NCBI GenBank assembly: GCA_900548905.1
Contig: URMK01000125.1
Location: 1-5,945, forward strand
DNA: 5,945 bases
From: an uncultured Lachnospiraceae bacterium
GTDB lineage: Bacteria; Bacillota; Clostridia; Lachnospirales; Lachnospiraceae
Reading direction: 5' to 3'
Below the pieces are notes generated by a model. It did no database searches, had not been told where the DNA came from, and saw only the letters and a program-made list of their open reading frames with translations. Below, one piece after another: positions 1 to 5,798 of this stretch (positions are counted from its first letter, which is position 1; each line of letters begins with the position of its first letter). The position numbers were made by a program, and so were the translations under genes.

Positions 1-33
1 ACCGAAATCATTTAGAAAAAAGTAGGAAAGTTG

Positions 34-60
34 CCAACGTTTGCTTTACACAAACATCGG
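34..60. repeat. Imperfect dyad upstream of the left promoter
   Basis: GTTTG (39-43) and CAAAC (51-55) are a perfect 5 bp inverted repeat around a 7-base centre. Further matches outward (A37/T57, C35/G59, C34/G60) make 8 of 10 paired positions. It ends 11 bases before the -35 hexamer, where an activator or repressor could sit. It could equally be leftover structure from an upstream gene; no T-tract follows, so it is not a convincing terminator. The remainder of 1-71 shows nothing I can identify. Confidence 0.25.
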
Positions 61-71
61 AGGAAAGCCTT

Positions 72-100
72 TTGACTTCTCGCATGAACTTTGTTATAGT
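72..100 (+). promoter_or_regulatory. Sigma-A type promoter of the HAD-CPBP unit
   Basis: The sequence shows TTGACT at 72-77 and TATAGT at 95-100 with a 17-base spacer. Each hexamer differs from the housekeeping consensus by one base, and the spacing is optimal. Transcription should start around 106-108, just upstream of the AGGAGG site at 113-118, leaving a very short leader before the GTG at 127. It is the only good promoter seen before the two plus-strand genes, so it probably drives both. Confidence 0.8.
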
Positions 101-112
101 GAGAAAAAGATC

Positions 113-118
113 AGGAGG
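113..118 (+). promoter_or_regulatory. Shine-Dalgarno site that fixes a GTG start
   Basis: A perfect AGGAGG lies 8 bases before the GTG at 127. The reading frame has a TGA at 100-102 and no ATG between that stop and 127, and the first catalytic aspartate of the HAD fold is only seven residues in. GTG at 127 is therefore the only sensible start. Confidence 0.85.
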
Positions 119-126
119 ATAAAGCC

Positions 127-801
127 GTGTTTTCCTATATTTTATTTGATTTGGACGGAACATTGACCGATCCTAAGCTGGGGATTACCACATGTGTTCA
201 ATATGCCCTTCAATCCATGGGAATTGAAGAGCCTGATTTAGATAAGCTGGAGCCGTTCATCGGCCCGCCGCTTCGAGACAGCTTCCGGGAGTTCTATGGT
301 ATGGATACAGAACAGGCAGAAAAAGCGGTGGTCAAATACCGGGAGCGTTTTTCCGAAAAAGGCCTGTATGAGAATACGCTTTATCCCGGTATGGAACGTC
401 TGCTGAAGGCGCTTAAGATCGCGGGCTGCCATCTGGCTGTTGCGTCCAGTAAGACAGAGTGTTTTGTGGAACAGATATTGGCCCATTTTGATATAGACGG
501 TTATTTTGATGTGGTGGTGGGAAGTGAAATGGACGGAACCCGCAGTCAAAAGGAAGAGGTAGTGGAGGAAGCTCTGCGGCGTTTCTTCCCGGATGGTGAC
601 ATTCCATATGACAGTATTGTCATGGTAGGCGACAGAAAGTTTGACATCATTGGGGGCCGGGCAAAGGGGCTGCATCAGGTTGGCGTCACATATGGCTATG
701 CGGAGGAAGGGGAACTGGAAGCCGCAGGGGCGGAATATGTAGTGCATGATATGGATGAGCTGGGAAGAGTTCTGATTCTGCAGGAAGGGCAGCATGTATA
801 G
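127..801 (+). CDS. HAD-superfamily phosphatase (phosphoglycolate phosphatase/5'-nucleotidase-like)
   Basis: This is a cytoplasmic Mg2+-dependent phosphohydrolase of the haloacid dehalogenase superfamily, 224 residues, the normal length for the Gph/PpaX-like group. All four motifs are present: motif I with D8 (nucleophile) and D10 in DLDGT; motif II Ser107 or Ser108 after the AVA strand; motif III Lys142 in SQKEEVV; motif IV Asp169 and Asp173 in GDRKFD. Residues about 15-85 form the helical C1-type cap that sets substrate choice. The segment VGSEMDGTRSQK is typical of the Firmicutes branch often annotated as phosphoglycolate phosphatase or 5'-nucleotidase. The fold and reaction class are clear; the substrate (phosphoglycolate, pyrophosphate or a nucleotide) cannot be read from the sequence. 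The start is GTG behind a perfect AGGAGG. It is first in a two-gene unit with the downstream membrane protease, with no obvious functional link between them. Confidence 0.93.
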   Translation: MFSYILFDLDGTLTDPKLGITTCVQYALQSMGIEEPDLDKLEPFIGPPLRDSFREFYGMDTEQAEKAVVKYRERFSEKGLYENTLYPGMERLLKALKIAGCHLAVASSKTECFVEQILAHFDIDGYFDVVVGSEMDGTRSQKEEVVEEALRRFFPDGDIPYDSIVMVGDRKFDIIGGRAKGLHQVGVTYGYAEEGELEAAGAEYVVHDMDELGRVLILQEGQHV

Positions 802-880
802 GAGCATCTGCACGGTGGAGGATTCGGGACGTGGACGCGGATATCCGGTAAGTAACCAACAAAGGACAGATATAATATGA
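794..880 (+). CDS. Possible 28-residue bridging ORF
   Basis: A 28-codon frame starts MYRSICTVED and runs from an ATG inside the last codons of the HAD gene (8 bp overlap) to a TGA at 878-880. That stop overlaps the start of the next gene as ATGA. The purine-rich AGGAAGGG at 782-789 precedes the ATG at a usable distance. The arrangement would suit a coupling peptide that carries ribosomes from the HAD stop to the protease start. I recognise no family. The peptide is hydrophilic with no membrane or signal segment. A chance open frame of this length is common, so the call rests only on the two neat overlaps. The protease gene also has its own ribosome binding site, so coupling would not be essential. 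Confidence 0.25.
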   Translation: MYRSICTVEDSGRGRGYPVSNQQRTDII

Positions 881-1692
881 CAGATAGGAAACAGAATAAG
901 AATTTGTTTACCGGTAAACCTCAGATTTTCAGAACGATGCTGTCTGTTATAGCGGCGCTTCTGGTATATGAAGCCGGGAAAGCGGCGGGACTGCTCCTGG
1001 CGGGGATCCTGCTGGAATATGGAATGACAGGCGGCGCGGGTGCGGGTGCGGTAAATGAGGGGCTGGCCGGCGGCCTGACGAACCTGATCATGATACTGAC
1101 AGGAGGCCTGGTATGTTTTGCGGTCTGGAAATCCTCCCTGGATTTCCGGATCAAAAAAAAGCCCGCCGGGAAGCGGTTTTTGGCATTTATCCTCCTGGCG
1201 GTCTCCCTTTCTCTGGGGCTGAATATCATCATTGCTTATCTGGATCTGGCCCGGCATTCCCAAACTTTTCAGCAGGTGGCACAGCAGCAGGCGAGCCTGC
1301 CGCTCTGGCTGGGTATCTGTCTGTTTGGGGCGGCGGCCCCTCTTTCGGAAGAACTGGTATTCCGGGGGATTATCTACGGTAAATCCAAAGAAGTATTCGG
1401 GGCGTCTGTTGCCATGGTATTTTCCGGCGTGGTTTTCGGACTCTACCATGGAAATCTGGTGCAGGGCATTTATGCCTCCCTGCTTGGCATCATGCTTGCC
1501 TGGATAAAGGAACGTTACGGTACGCTTTTGGCCCCCGTTATTTTCCATGGGGCAGGTAATCTGGCCGTTTTCCTTCTTATCAATGTGGCCGGTCTGGGAA
1601 GTGTTCTTGCCCAGCCGCTTGTATGTGCCGGGCTGCTGGCGGTTTCCGGCATATCCTTCTGGTATCTGTCTACCAGGAATGCTGCCGCCTGA
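877..1692 (+). CDS. CPBP-family intramembrane glutamic protease (Abi/Rce1-like)
   Basis: A 271-residue polytopic membrane protein with the three signature motifs of the CPBP (CAAX protease and bacteriocin-processing, Abi) family: EELVFRG with E158, E159 and R163; FGLYH with F187 and H191; and HGAGN with H224 and N228. These residues form the intramembrane active site in Rce1-type enzymes. Hydrophobic segments are visible at about 19-41, 64-84, 100-121, 143-165, 174-190, 194-210, 215-236 and 243-264. A Gly/Ala-rich loop sits at 52-58. In Firmicutes such proteins are linked to bacteriocin immunity, peptide pheromone maturation or membrane stress, but no bacteriocin or pheromone gene is visible nearby, so the substrate is unknown. 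AAGGA (862-866) lies 10 bases before the ATG. The last 23 bp overlap the end of a convergent gene. The A8 run at 1153-1160 keeps frame as Ile-Lys-Lys-Lys. Confidence 0.92.
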   Translation: MTDRKQNKNLFTGKPQIFRTMLSVIAALLVYEAGKAAGLLLAGILLEYGMTGGAGAGAVNEGLAGGLTNLIMILTGGLVCFAVWKSSLDFRIKKKPAGKRFLAFILLAVSLSLGLNIIIAYLDLARHSQTFQQVAQQQASLPLWLGICLFGAAAPLSEELVFRGIIYGKSKEVFGASVAMVFSGVVFGLYHGNLVQGIYASLLGIMLAWIKERYGTLLAPVIFHGAGNLAVFLLINVAGLGSVLAQPLVCAGLLAVSGISFWYLSTRNAAA

Positions 1693-2635
1693 CCCGTTCC
1701 CTAACCTGCTCCAGAAAAGATTCCGGTCCCAGGACCTGCACCACAGGCCCGAAGGAAAGGATATCGATAAGCAGTTCGGTTTCATCGGCCAGATCGTAAT
1801 AGATGGAACACAGGTAGCATCCCCGCGCTTCCTCATATTCCGTATGCTTTTCATAGCTGGCAAAATGCAGCATGCATCGTTCCAGGGAATTACGTTCCCC
1901 GCTTATCTGCAGGAGAACCGGTTCCGGCGCCCGGCTGACCGGACGGAACCGGTAGTTTGCCGTATGAGCGGGACAGCTTTCCGAAGAAAGACGGCAGTCC
2001 CTGATTTTAGCCAGATTTAATTGTGTATTGAGCCGGAAGGCGCCTCTGCTGTATTTCAGACAACAGAGGCGGAACTTATCATCTTTGGAGGAATACTGTA
2101 GCTGATAGGGTGCCGCTTCAAAAGAACGAAGTCCCTGTTTCCCTTCGTAAGACACAAGCAGGATCCGGTTCTCCTGAAGCGCCCGGAGTATCGTTCCAAA
2201 ATGCAGCCGATAATCCGTATCCCCAATGGGATCTCCGTCCCGATACCGGTCAAAATAATAAAAATCCTCTTCCCGGTATAACGGTTCCACGTCTCCCAGC
2301 ATATCCTCCAGCGCCTCCAGATCCGCATCACTGAAAAAAAGGCGGATCCGCCCGTCTGCCAGCAGCGCTTTCAGCCAGGATTTCTGCAGCGTGCTTAAAG
2401 GAACATGGGGGATATGGGTGAGGCGGGAGCGGAAGGTATTATCCCCGCAGGGGACAAGAAGAGGCCAGTCACCTCCTGTCAGTTTGGGAAGAATAGCCAG
2501 CGCGCTTTCTCCGAAGGCCTTCTTGGCCGCAAGCTGTTCCATCCGTCTGACCGTGACAGGCGACTGCTCCGCCTCCGTAAGGATGCATCGCACCACATCC
2601 AGGTAGCAGCTGTATATTTCATGAAAAAGTTCCAT
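1670..2635 (-). CDS. WYL-domain protein without an evident DNA-binding domain
   Basis: This 321-residue protein has a WYL domain at about 146-216. Recognisable elements are Pro176-Tyr177, Leu179, Tyr181 and the later FRLNTQLNLAKI strand. The name-giving WYL triplet is degenerate, reading FRL at 188-190. A WCX-like C-terminal extension covers about 237-316 and contains the typical LLIDILSFGPVVQVLGP. WYL domains are SH3-like modules that bind nucleic acid or small ligands and control transcription regulators. The N-terminal 120 residues are helical, with LQKSWLKALLADGRIRLFF at 83-101, but I cannot make out a winged helix. It probably works with the WYL protein encoded just upstream, which does seem to have one. 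GAGG at 2642-2645 is its ribosome binding site, in DNA that also encodes the end of the previous gene. Its 3' end overlaps the convergent protease gene by 23 bp. Ligand and target are unknown. Confidence 0.85.
   Translation of the reverse strand: MELFHEIYSCYLDVVRCILTEAEQSPVTVRRMEQLAAKKAFGESALAILPKLTGGDWPLLVPCGDNTFRSRLTHIPHVPLSTLQKSWLKALLADGRIRLFFSDADLEALEDMLGDVEPLYREEDFYYFDRYRDGDPIGDTDYRLHFGTILRALQENRILLVSYEGKQGLRSFEAAPYQLQYSSKDDKFRLCCLKYSRGAFRLNTQLNLAKIRDCRLSSESCPAHTANYRFRPVSRAPEPVLLQISGERNSLERCMLHFASYEKHTEYEEARGCYLCSIYYDLADETELLIDILSFGPVVQVLGPESFLEQVRERVRRQHSW
1917..1953 (-). repeat. GC-rich stem-loop inside the second WYL gene
   Basis: ACCGGTTCCG (1917-1926) and CGGAACCGGT (1944-1953) form a perfect 10 bp inverted repeat. 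Within the 17-base loop, two CCGG tetramers separated by a four-base apex can pair, extending the hairpin with a small internal loop. It falls in the codons joining the WYL and WCX domains (about residues 229-241, rich in Arg and Pro). No T-run follows on the minus strand, so it is not an intrinsic terminator. It may simply reflect codon constraints. Confidence 0.5.
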
Positions 2636-2638
2636 TTG

Positions 2639-2645
2639 TCACCTC
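2639..2645 (-). promoter_or_regulatory. Ribosome binding site overlapping a stop codon
   Basis: Read on the minus strand, GAGGTGA contains both the Shine-Dalgarno core of the 321-residue WYL gene and the TGA that ends the 431-residue WYL gene. The next ATG follows after CAA. A ribosome finishing the first gene sits directly on the start region of the second, a standard layout for translational coupling and near-equal output. Confidence 0.75.
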
Positions 2646-3934
2646 GTTTCCCCGCTGTCTGCGCTGTCGCAGCCGCAGTACATCTGATACATCCGTTCCC
2701 AGTCCGTCATAACCTTATTGACAGCCGCCTGATTGGAGCATTGGATATCCATAACCCTCCCGGTAAAGGTCTTTACCCAGGAAAGCATTTCATTGGTATC
2801 GAAGAAAAACCCGCTGTAAAGATATTCATTTTCCCGTATCCGCAGCACCTCGCCGCCCCGTCCCTCCCGGTACAGGCGGTTGAGGATATAAGGCTCCTTT
2901 TTTTCATCTATAGAAAGCTTGATGCATACCTCCTCAAGTCTGCTGCTGCGGCCTCCGAAAGATACGCCCCAGCAATGAGGAAGATTGCGCCCCAGCTTAA
3001 GGGAAAGCTCTTCATAGAAAGGACACTCCTGAAGAAGCTGTATTTTGGTGATGCAGTCCAGCCGAAGTGCGTTAAAACGTCTGCTTTCTTCCTGGTACAG
3101 GCACAGATACCGCCTTCCGGTCCTGGTGCTCACCAGAATTTTCAGGGGGATCCCTTCCATAACCGTGAGCTTTCCGCTGCGGCTGCTTTTATTTTCCAGG
3201 CGGACGGCGCATCTTTTGCGGATAGCCTCCAGGCCGTCCGAAAGGATACTGTCCTCCAGTGTATGGACAATAAAATGGTGCTTCCACTGAAAGATTTGAT
3301 TCCGGATGCCGCTCCGATCCAGAATGGTGCTTCCCACAAATCCAAAAGGAGCCGCTTCCTGGAAAAATGTTACGGCTGTAAGAATACGCCCCCATAACCC
3401 CGGAACACTTTCCTGTTCACCGGCGGCGCTTTCTTTTTCACAGGGCAGGTCCGGGACAAGGCGGTAATACAAAGCCTTGCCCTTCTTTTCGGAAAGAAAC
3501 AGTCCCAGTGATTCGTATTCCTTTAACTTGAGCCGGATAGTCTGACTGTCAAAGATACAGCCATATGAAGTGACAATACTGTCACAAATTTCACCAGCCG
3601 TCATTCCCCGCTCCCTGTCCGTCAGCAGATCTGTCAGAAAGAAATGAAGCAGCAGATCGTTATCCGTAAAGGTTTTGGACTTCCAGGCGGCATACAGGGG
3701 ATTGCGGGGGATGGTTTTGCCGTCCACACTGATATACAGATGCTTTCCTTTGGAAGTGTACCCGGAACAGGTATAATCCCCCAGCCAGCTTTCAATTCGC
3801 CGCCTTTCATTATCGTAGGTACGGGCGCTTTTGGCATCAAAATCACTGCGCACTTTAAATCCGTATACATAGAACTGACGCATATAGTCTCTTATCTTAT
3901 CAAAATTTTTGATCAGTTCATGAAATTCCTGCAT
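2639..3934 (-). CDS. WYL-domain transcriptional regulator with internal winged helix
   Basis: This 431-residue protein appears to have three parts. Residues 1-105 are helical, with many charged and aromatic residues. Residues about 108-160 resemble a winged helix-turn-helix (MTAGEICDSIV, then SQTIRLKLKEYESLGLF, then a basic YYRLV wing). Residues about 232-300 are a WYL domain, with Pro263, the strand GRRYLCLY (273-280) and FNALRLDCITKI. A WCX-like C-terminal part follows at about 335-415. Such proteins are usually cytoplasmic, ligand-responsive DNA- or RNA-binding regulators. It overlaps the end of the MATE pump gene by 17 bp and has a strong GGGGGAGG (3941-3948) six bases before its ATG, inside pump coding sequence. 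The pairing with a second WYL gene suggests a hetero-complex, which is inference. Its target could be this operon or a distant one. Confidence 0.87.
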   Translation of the reverse strand: MQEFHELIKNFDKIRDYMRQFYVYGFKVRSDFDAKSARTYDNERRRIESWLGDYTCSGYTSKGKHLYISVDGKTIPRNPLYAAWKSKTFTDNDLLLHFFLTDLLTDRERGMTAGEICDSIVTSYGCIFDSQTIRLKLKEYESLGLFLSEKKGKALYYRLVPDLPCEKESAAGEQESVPGLWGRILTAVTFFQEAAPFGFVGSTILDRSGIRNQIFQWKHHFIVHTLEDSILSDGLEAIRKRCAVRLENKSSRSGKLTVMEGIPLKILVSTRTGRRYLCLYQEESRRFNALRLDCITKIQLLQECPFYEELSLKLGRNLPHCWGVSFGGRSSRLEEVCIKLSIDEKKEPYILNRLYREGRGGEVLRIRENEYLYSGFFFDTNEMLSWVKTFTGRVMDIQCSNQAAVNKVMTDWERMYQMYCGCDSADSGETR

Positions 3935-5258
3935 AAGAGCCCTCCCCCGCTTGTTTTGCCTTTTCCCTGCTTTGACGCCCCTGTTTTCGGATAAACAGCA
4001 GACTTAGCAGCATCATGCACAGCTGGGAGAGCGGGATGGTCACCCAGGTCCCTTCAATTCCCCACAGCCTGGGAAACACCGTGAGGAACAGCAGCAGGCA
4101 TAAAGGCTCCCCGTAAATCAGAATATAGGCCAGCCGGTTTTTCTCCGTTGCATAAAAATAGGAAGTAGTGATCCGGGAAAAGCCTACAAACAGGTAACCC
4201 GCAATAAAAACAGGGAAGATACGCCCCACATTTTCCGTAACCTCACGGGAAGCCCCAAACAAAGCGGCGGCATTTCCCCGGCTAAAAAAGATAACCAGCA
4301 TACATATGACGGATACCCCAAGGGCGAACCGATAAGCCATATTCCGGTAAGACACCGCCTGCGTGCCTTCTTTCTTACCATAACAAAGGCTGATGAGCGG
4401 CTGGCTTCCGTCGCTCACACCCTGCAGCAGTAAAAAGACAACGGAAGAAATGTAACTGATGGAGGCATAACAGGCCACCGCCATATCCCCTCCATAAAAA
4501 ACCGCGCTTTTATTAATGAGGATCAGCGTGATATTCGGGGAAAAGGTGAGCCCGAAAGGTGAAATGGCTACAAACAGCACCTTCCCCGCCATAAGCAGGC
4601 TTTCTTTATGAAAAGATAAGGAAGGCCTTTCCCGTTTCCTCAGCAAAAAGATAACGCACACGGCCAGAGTTACCGCCTGCCCGATAACGGTGGCTGCCGC
4701 AGCGCCCGCCATTCCGTAAGGAAGCACCCATACAAAAAGATAATCCAGAAGGATATTGGTGACAAATCCCCCGATCATTGCCAGCATAGCCGTTACGGAG
4801 CTTCCCATATTCCGGATAAAAGGCACGATTCCCGTAGCCAGTATCTGAAATAATGTACCATAAGCGATATAACGGAAGTATTCCTCTCCCAATTCAAAAA
4901 TAACGCCCCTGGCTCCGAATGCCCGGAGAATAGGTCCGCCGCTCACGAGAAAAAACGCCGTAAACAGCAGGCCGGATAGTGTGAGCAGCAACAGGGAAAT
5001 CCCAAAAAACTGCCGGCTGCGTCCATAGTCGCCGGAGCCGTTATGAATGGCAAACTGCACCGCACCGCCCATCCCGATCCCGGTGCCCACAGCCTGGATA
5101 AAAGCGGTAAGAGGATAGGCTATATTAATGGCGGCAAGTGCGTTATCCCCCAGAGAATTCCCCACAAAAAAACCATCCGCCACGGAATAAATACCCGAAA
5201 GTGCGAAAGCCAGCATGGAAGGGATAACTGCCTGATAAAAAATTTTACGGTTATTCAT
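3918..5258 (-). CDS. MATE-family multidrug/cation antiporter (MepA/DinF-like)
   Basis: A 446-residue inner-membrane efflux protein with about twelve hydrophobic segments, the usual size and topology for MATE transporters, which export cationic drugs, dyes or metabolites against Na+ or H+. Family marks include SVADGFFVG at 25-33 in the first helix, NILLDYLFV at 168-176, and QPLISLCYG at 286-294, the half-repeat counterpart of the Q-P...YG motif. The frame stays open upstream to 5411, but that extension lies inside the MarR gene and is not membrane-like. The ATG at 5258 has AGGAGAG (5266-5272) seven bases upstream and begins a typical MATE N-terminus (MNNRKIFYQ), so it is the start chosen. It follows the MarR gene after 59 bases and overlaps the next WYL gene by 17 bp. 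Placement behind a MarR gene with an operator suggests drug-inducible expression, as for mepRA. The substrate cannot be inferred. Confidence 0.94.
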   Translation of the reverse strand: MNNRKIFYQAVIPSMLAFALSGIYSVADGFFVGNSLGDNALAAINIAYPLTAFIQAVGTGIGMGGAVQFAIHNGSGDYGRSRQFFGISLLLLTLSGLLFTAFFLVSGGPILRAFGARGVIFELGEEYFRYIAYGTLFQILATGIVPFIRNMGSSVTAMLAMIGGFVTNILLDYLFVWVLPYGMAGAAAATVIGQAVTLAVCVIFLLRKRERPSLSFHKESLLMAGKVLFVAISPFGLTFSPNITLILINKSAVFYGGDMAVACYASISYISSVVFLLLQGVSDGSQPLISLCYGKKEGTQAVSYRNMAYRFALGVSVICMLVIFFSRGNAAALFGASREVTENVGRIFPVFIAGYLFVGFSRITTSYFYATEKNRLAYILIYGEPLCLLLFLTVFPRLWGIEGTWVTIPLSQLCMMLLSLLFIRKQGRQSREKAKQAGEGSYAGIS

Positions 5259-5265
5259 TATGTAA

Positions 5266-5272
5266 CTCTCCT
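5266..5272 (-). promoter_or_regulatory. Shine-Dalgarno site deciding the MATE start
   Basis: AGGAGAG on the minus strand is seven bases before the ATG at 5258. It supports this start over the longer in-frame ATG at 5411, which would overlap most of the final 94 bases of the MarR gene. Apart from this site, the 59-base gap between the MarR and MATE genes holds only a weak GTAAC/GTTAC dyad (5292-5296 and 5314-5318). Confidence 0.8.
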
Positions 5273-5317
5273 GTCTGCCAATCTGCATTTTGTAACGGTT
5301 GAATACCTTCGCTGTTA

Positions 5318-5752
5318 CTAATTTTCCTCTTTGAAATAAGATACATAGAGAGAAGTGCTTTCCAGTAAAGCACTTCCCTTTTCCTCCCCCAAACGCTCCC
5401 ATACCCTGCATTCCAGCGCCTGAAGCGCCTCCATGACCTCCCCGGCAAAAACAGAACCGGACGGCGTGAAACAGACCCCCTTATTCCGCCTGTCGTTTTC
5501 CAATACATGGAACGATATCCAGCCCCGTTCCCGGAAATTCCGGAGTATGGAATGAACCGTCTGTTTCGGCAGAGTCCACTGCTCACAGATCTGTTTCTGC
5601 GTACAGGTCTCCTTCCCTTCCCATAAAGAAAGCAGCACCAGCAGTTCATAATAAGAAAGCCCATACTTTTTGGCCCACTCCTCATATATGGCATTGGTTG
5701 CCCGCCAGGCAGAATAATACTGTTTTAGCTGTTCTAAAATATTGGGATCCAT
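5318..5752 (-). CDS. MarR-family transcriptional repressor
   Basis: At 144 residues this is the normal size for a MarR dimer subunit. Residues about 33-98 form the winged helix-turn-helix: TQKQICEQWTLPKQTVHSIL holds the helix-turn-helix with the recognition helix at about 62-76. The wing (80-96) carries the DxRxK signature at D87, R89 and K91. Flanking helices (1-30 and 100-143) are the dimerisation region. MarR proteins usually bind a palindrome in their own promoter and let go when phenolic, cationic or oxidising compounds bind. Here a perfect palindrome lies 14 bases upstream of the start across the -10 element, so autorepression and control of the pump gene are likely. GGAAAGGG (5759-5766) is six bases before the ATG. 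The single-cysteine positions (C50, C56, C94, C115) leave thiol-based sensing possible but unproven. The role resembles MepR; I would not assign the symbol. Confidence 0.93.
   Translation of the reverse strand: MDPNILEQLKQYYSAWRATNAIYEEWAKKYGLSYYELLVLLSLWEGKETCTQKQICEQWTLPKQTVHSILRNFRERGWISFHVLENDRRNKGVCFTPSGSVFAGEVMEALQALECRVWERLGEEKGSALLESTSLYVSYFKEEN
5352..5376 (-). repeat. Perfect stem-loop in the 3' end of the MarR gene
   Basis: GAAGTGCTTT (5352-5361) and AAAGCACTTC (5367-5376) are an exact 10 bp inverted repeat with a 5-base loop. In mRNA it would fold about 30 bases before the MarR stop and about 95 bases before the pump start. No U-run follows on the minus strand, so it is not a typical terminator. 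It could act as an RNase or pausing site that sets the MarR-to-pump ratio, or be a product of the Ser-Ala-Leu-Leu-Glu-Ser codons. Confidence 0.6.
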
Positions 5753-5766
5753 TGAGTACCCTTTCC

Positions 5767-5798
5767 GGTAAATTAGTCTGATTACAGACTAATTTACC
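5767..5798. promoter_or_regulatory. Probable MarR operator (perfect 14+14 bp palindrome)
   Basis: GGTAAATTAGTCTG (5767-5780) and CAGACTAATTTACC (5785-5798) are exact inverted repeats around the 4-base centre ATTA. The half-site centres are about 18 bp apart, near the spacing expected for a MarR dimer with two recognition helices and two wings. The repeat covers the -10 hexamer and the likely transcription start, so a bound dimer would block RNA polymerase. It stops just before the ribosome binding site of the MarR gene. Confidence 0.85.

Noticed and set aside
72..122. Tiny frame starting TTG at 72, eight bases after GGAGG (59-63)
   Set aside because: It is 16 codons long and its start coincides with the -35 hexamer of a near-consensus promoter, so the match is probably accidental.
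871..876. Perfect TATAAT just before the protease ATG
   Set aside because: Transcription from it would begin inside the coding region past the ATG, and there is no -35 hexamer at 17 bases upstream.
1153..1160. A8 run in the protease gene as a phase-variation or frameshift site
   Set aside because: The frame is intact, and a single A8 with Lys codons is common. Nothing else suggests switching.
1725..1736. GGTCC-CA-GGACC near the convergent junction as a terminator
   Set aside because: The loop is only two bases, the stem is five, and no T-run follows on either strand.
238..1863. A 541-codon open frame on the minus strand, antisense to the HAD and CPBP genes
   Set aside because: Its length is striking, but the product shows no domain, membrane pattern or motif and is rich in Arg, Gln and Pro, as shadow frames often are. 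The plus-strand genes over the same DNA carry all their catalytic motifs, and the tail also overlaps the WYL gene.
2762..2777. Near-palindrome GGTAAAG-GT-CTTTACC as an operator
   Set aside because: It lies deep inside WYL coding sequence with no promoter nearby. It shares GGTAAA with the MarR operator but lacks the TTAGTCTG core.
2405..3397. A 330-codon plus-strand frame opposite both WYL genes
   Set aside because: It has no recognisable domain and crosses the junction of two well-supported minus-strand genes, so it is an antisense shadow.
5259..5411. Longer MATE start at 5411 giving 497 residues
   Set aside because: The added 51 residues lie partly within the MarR gene in another frame and do not resemble a MATE N-terminus. 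The ATG at 5258 has a good ribosome site.
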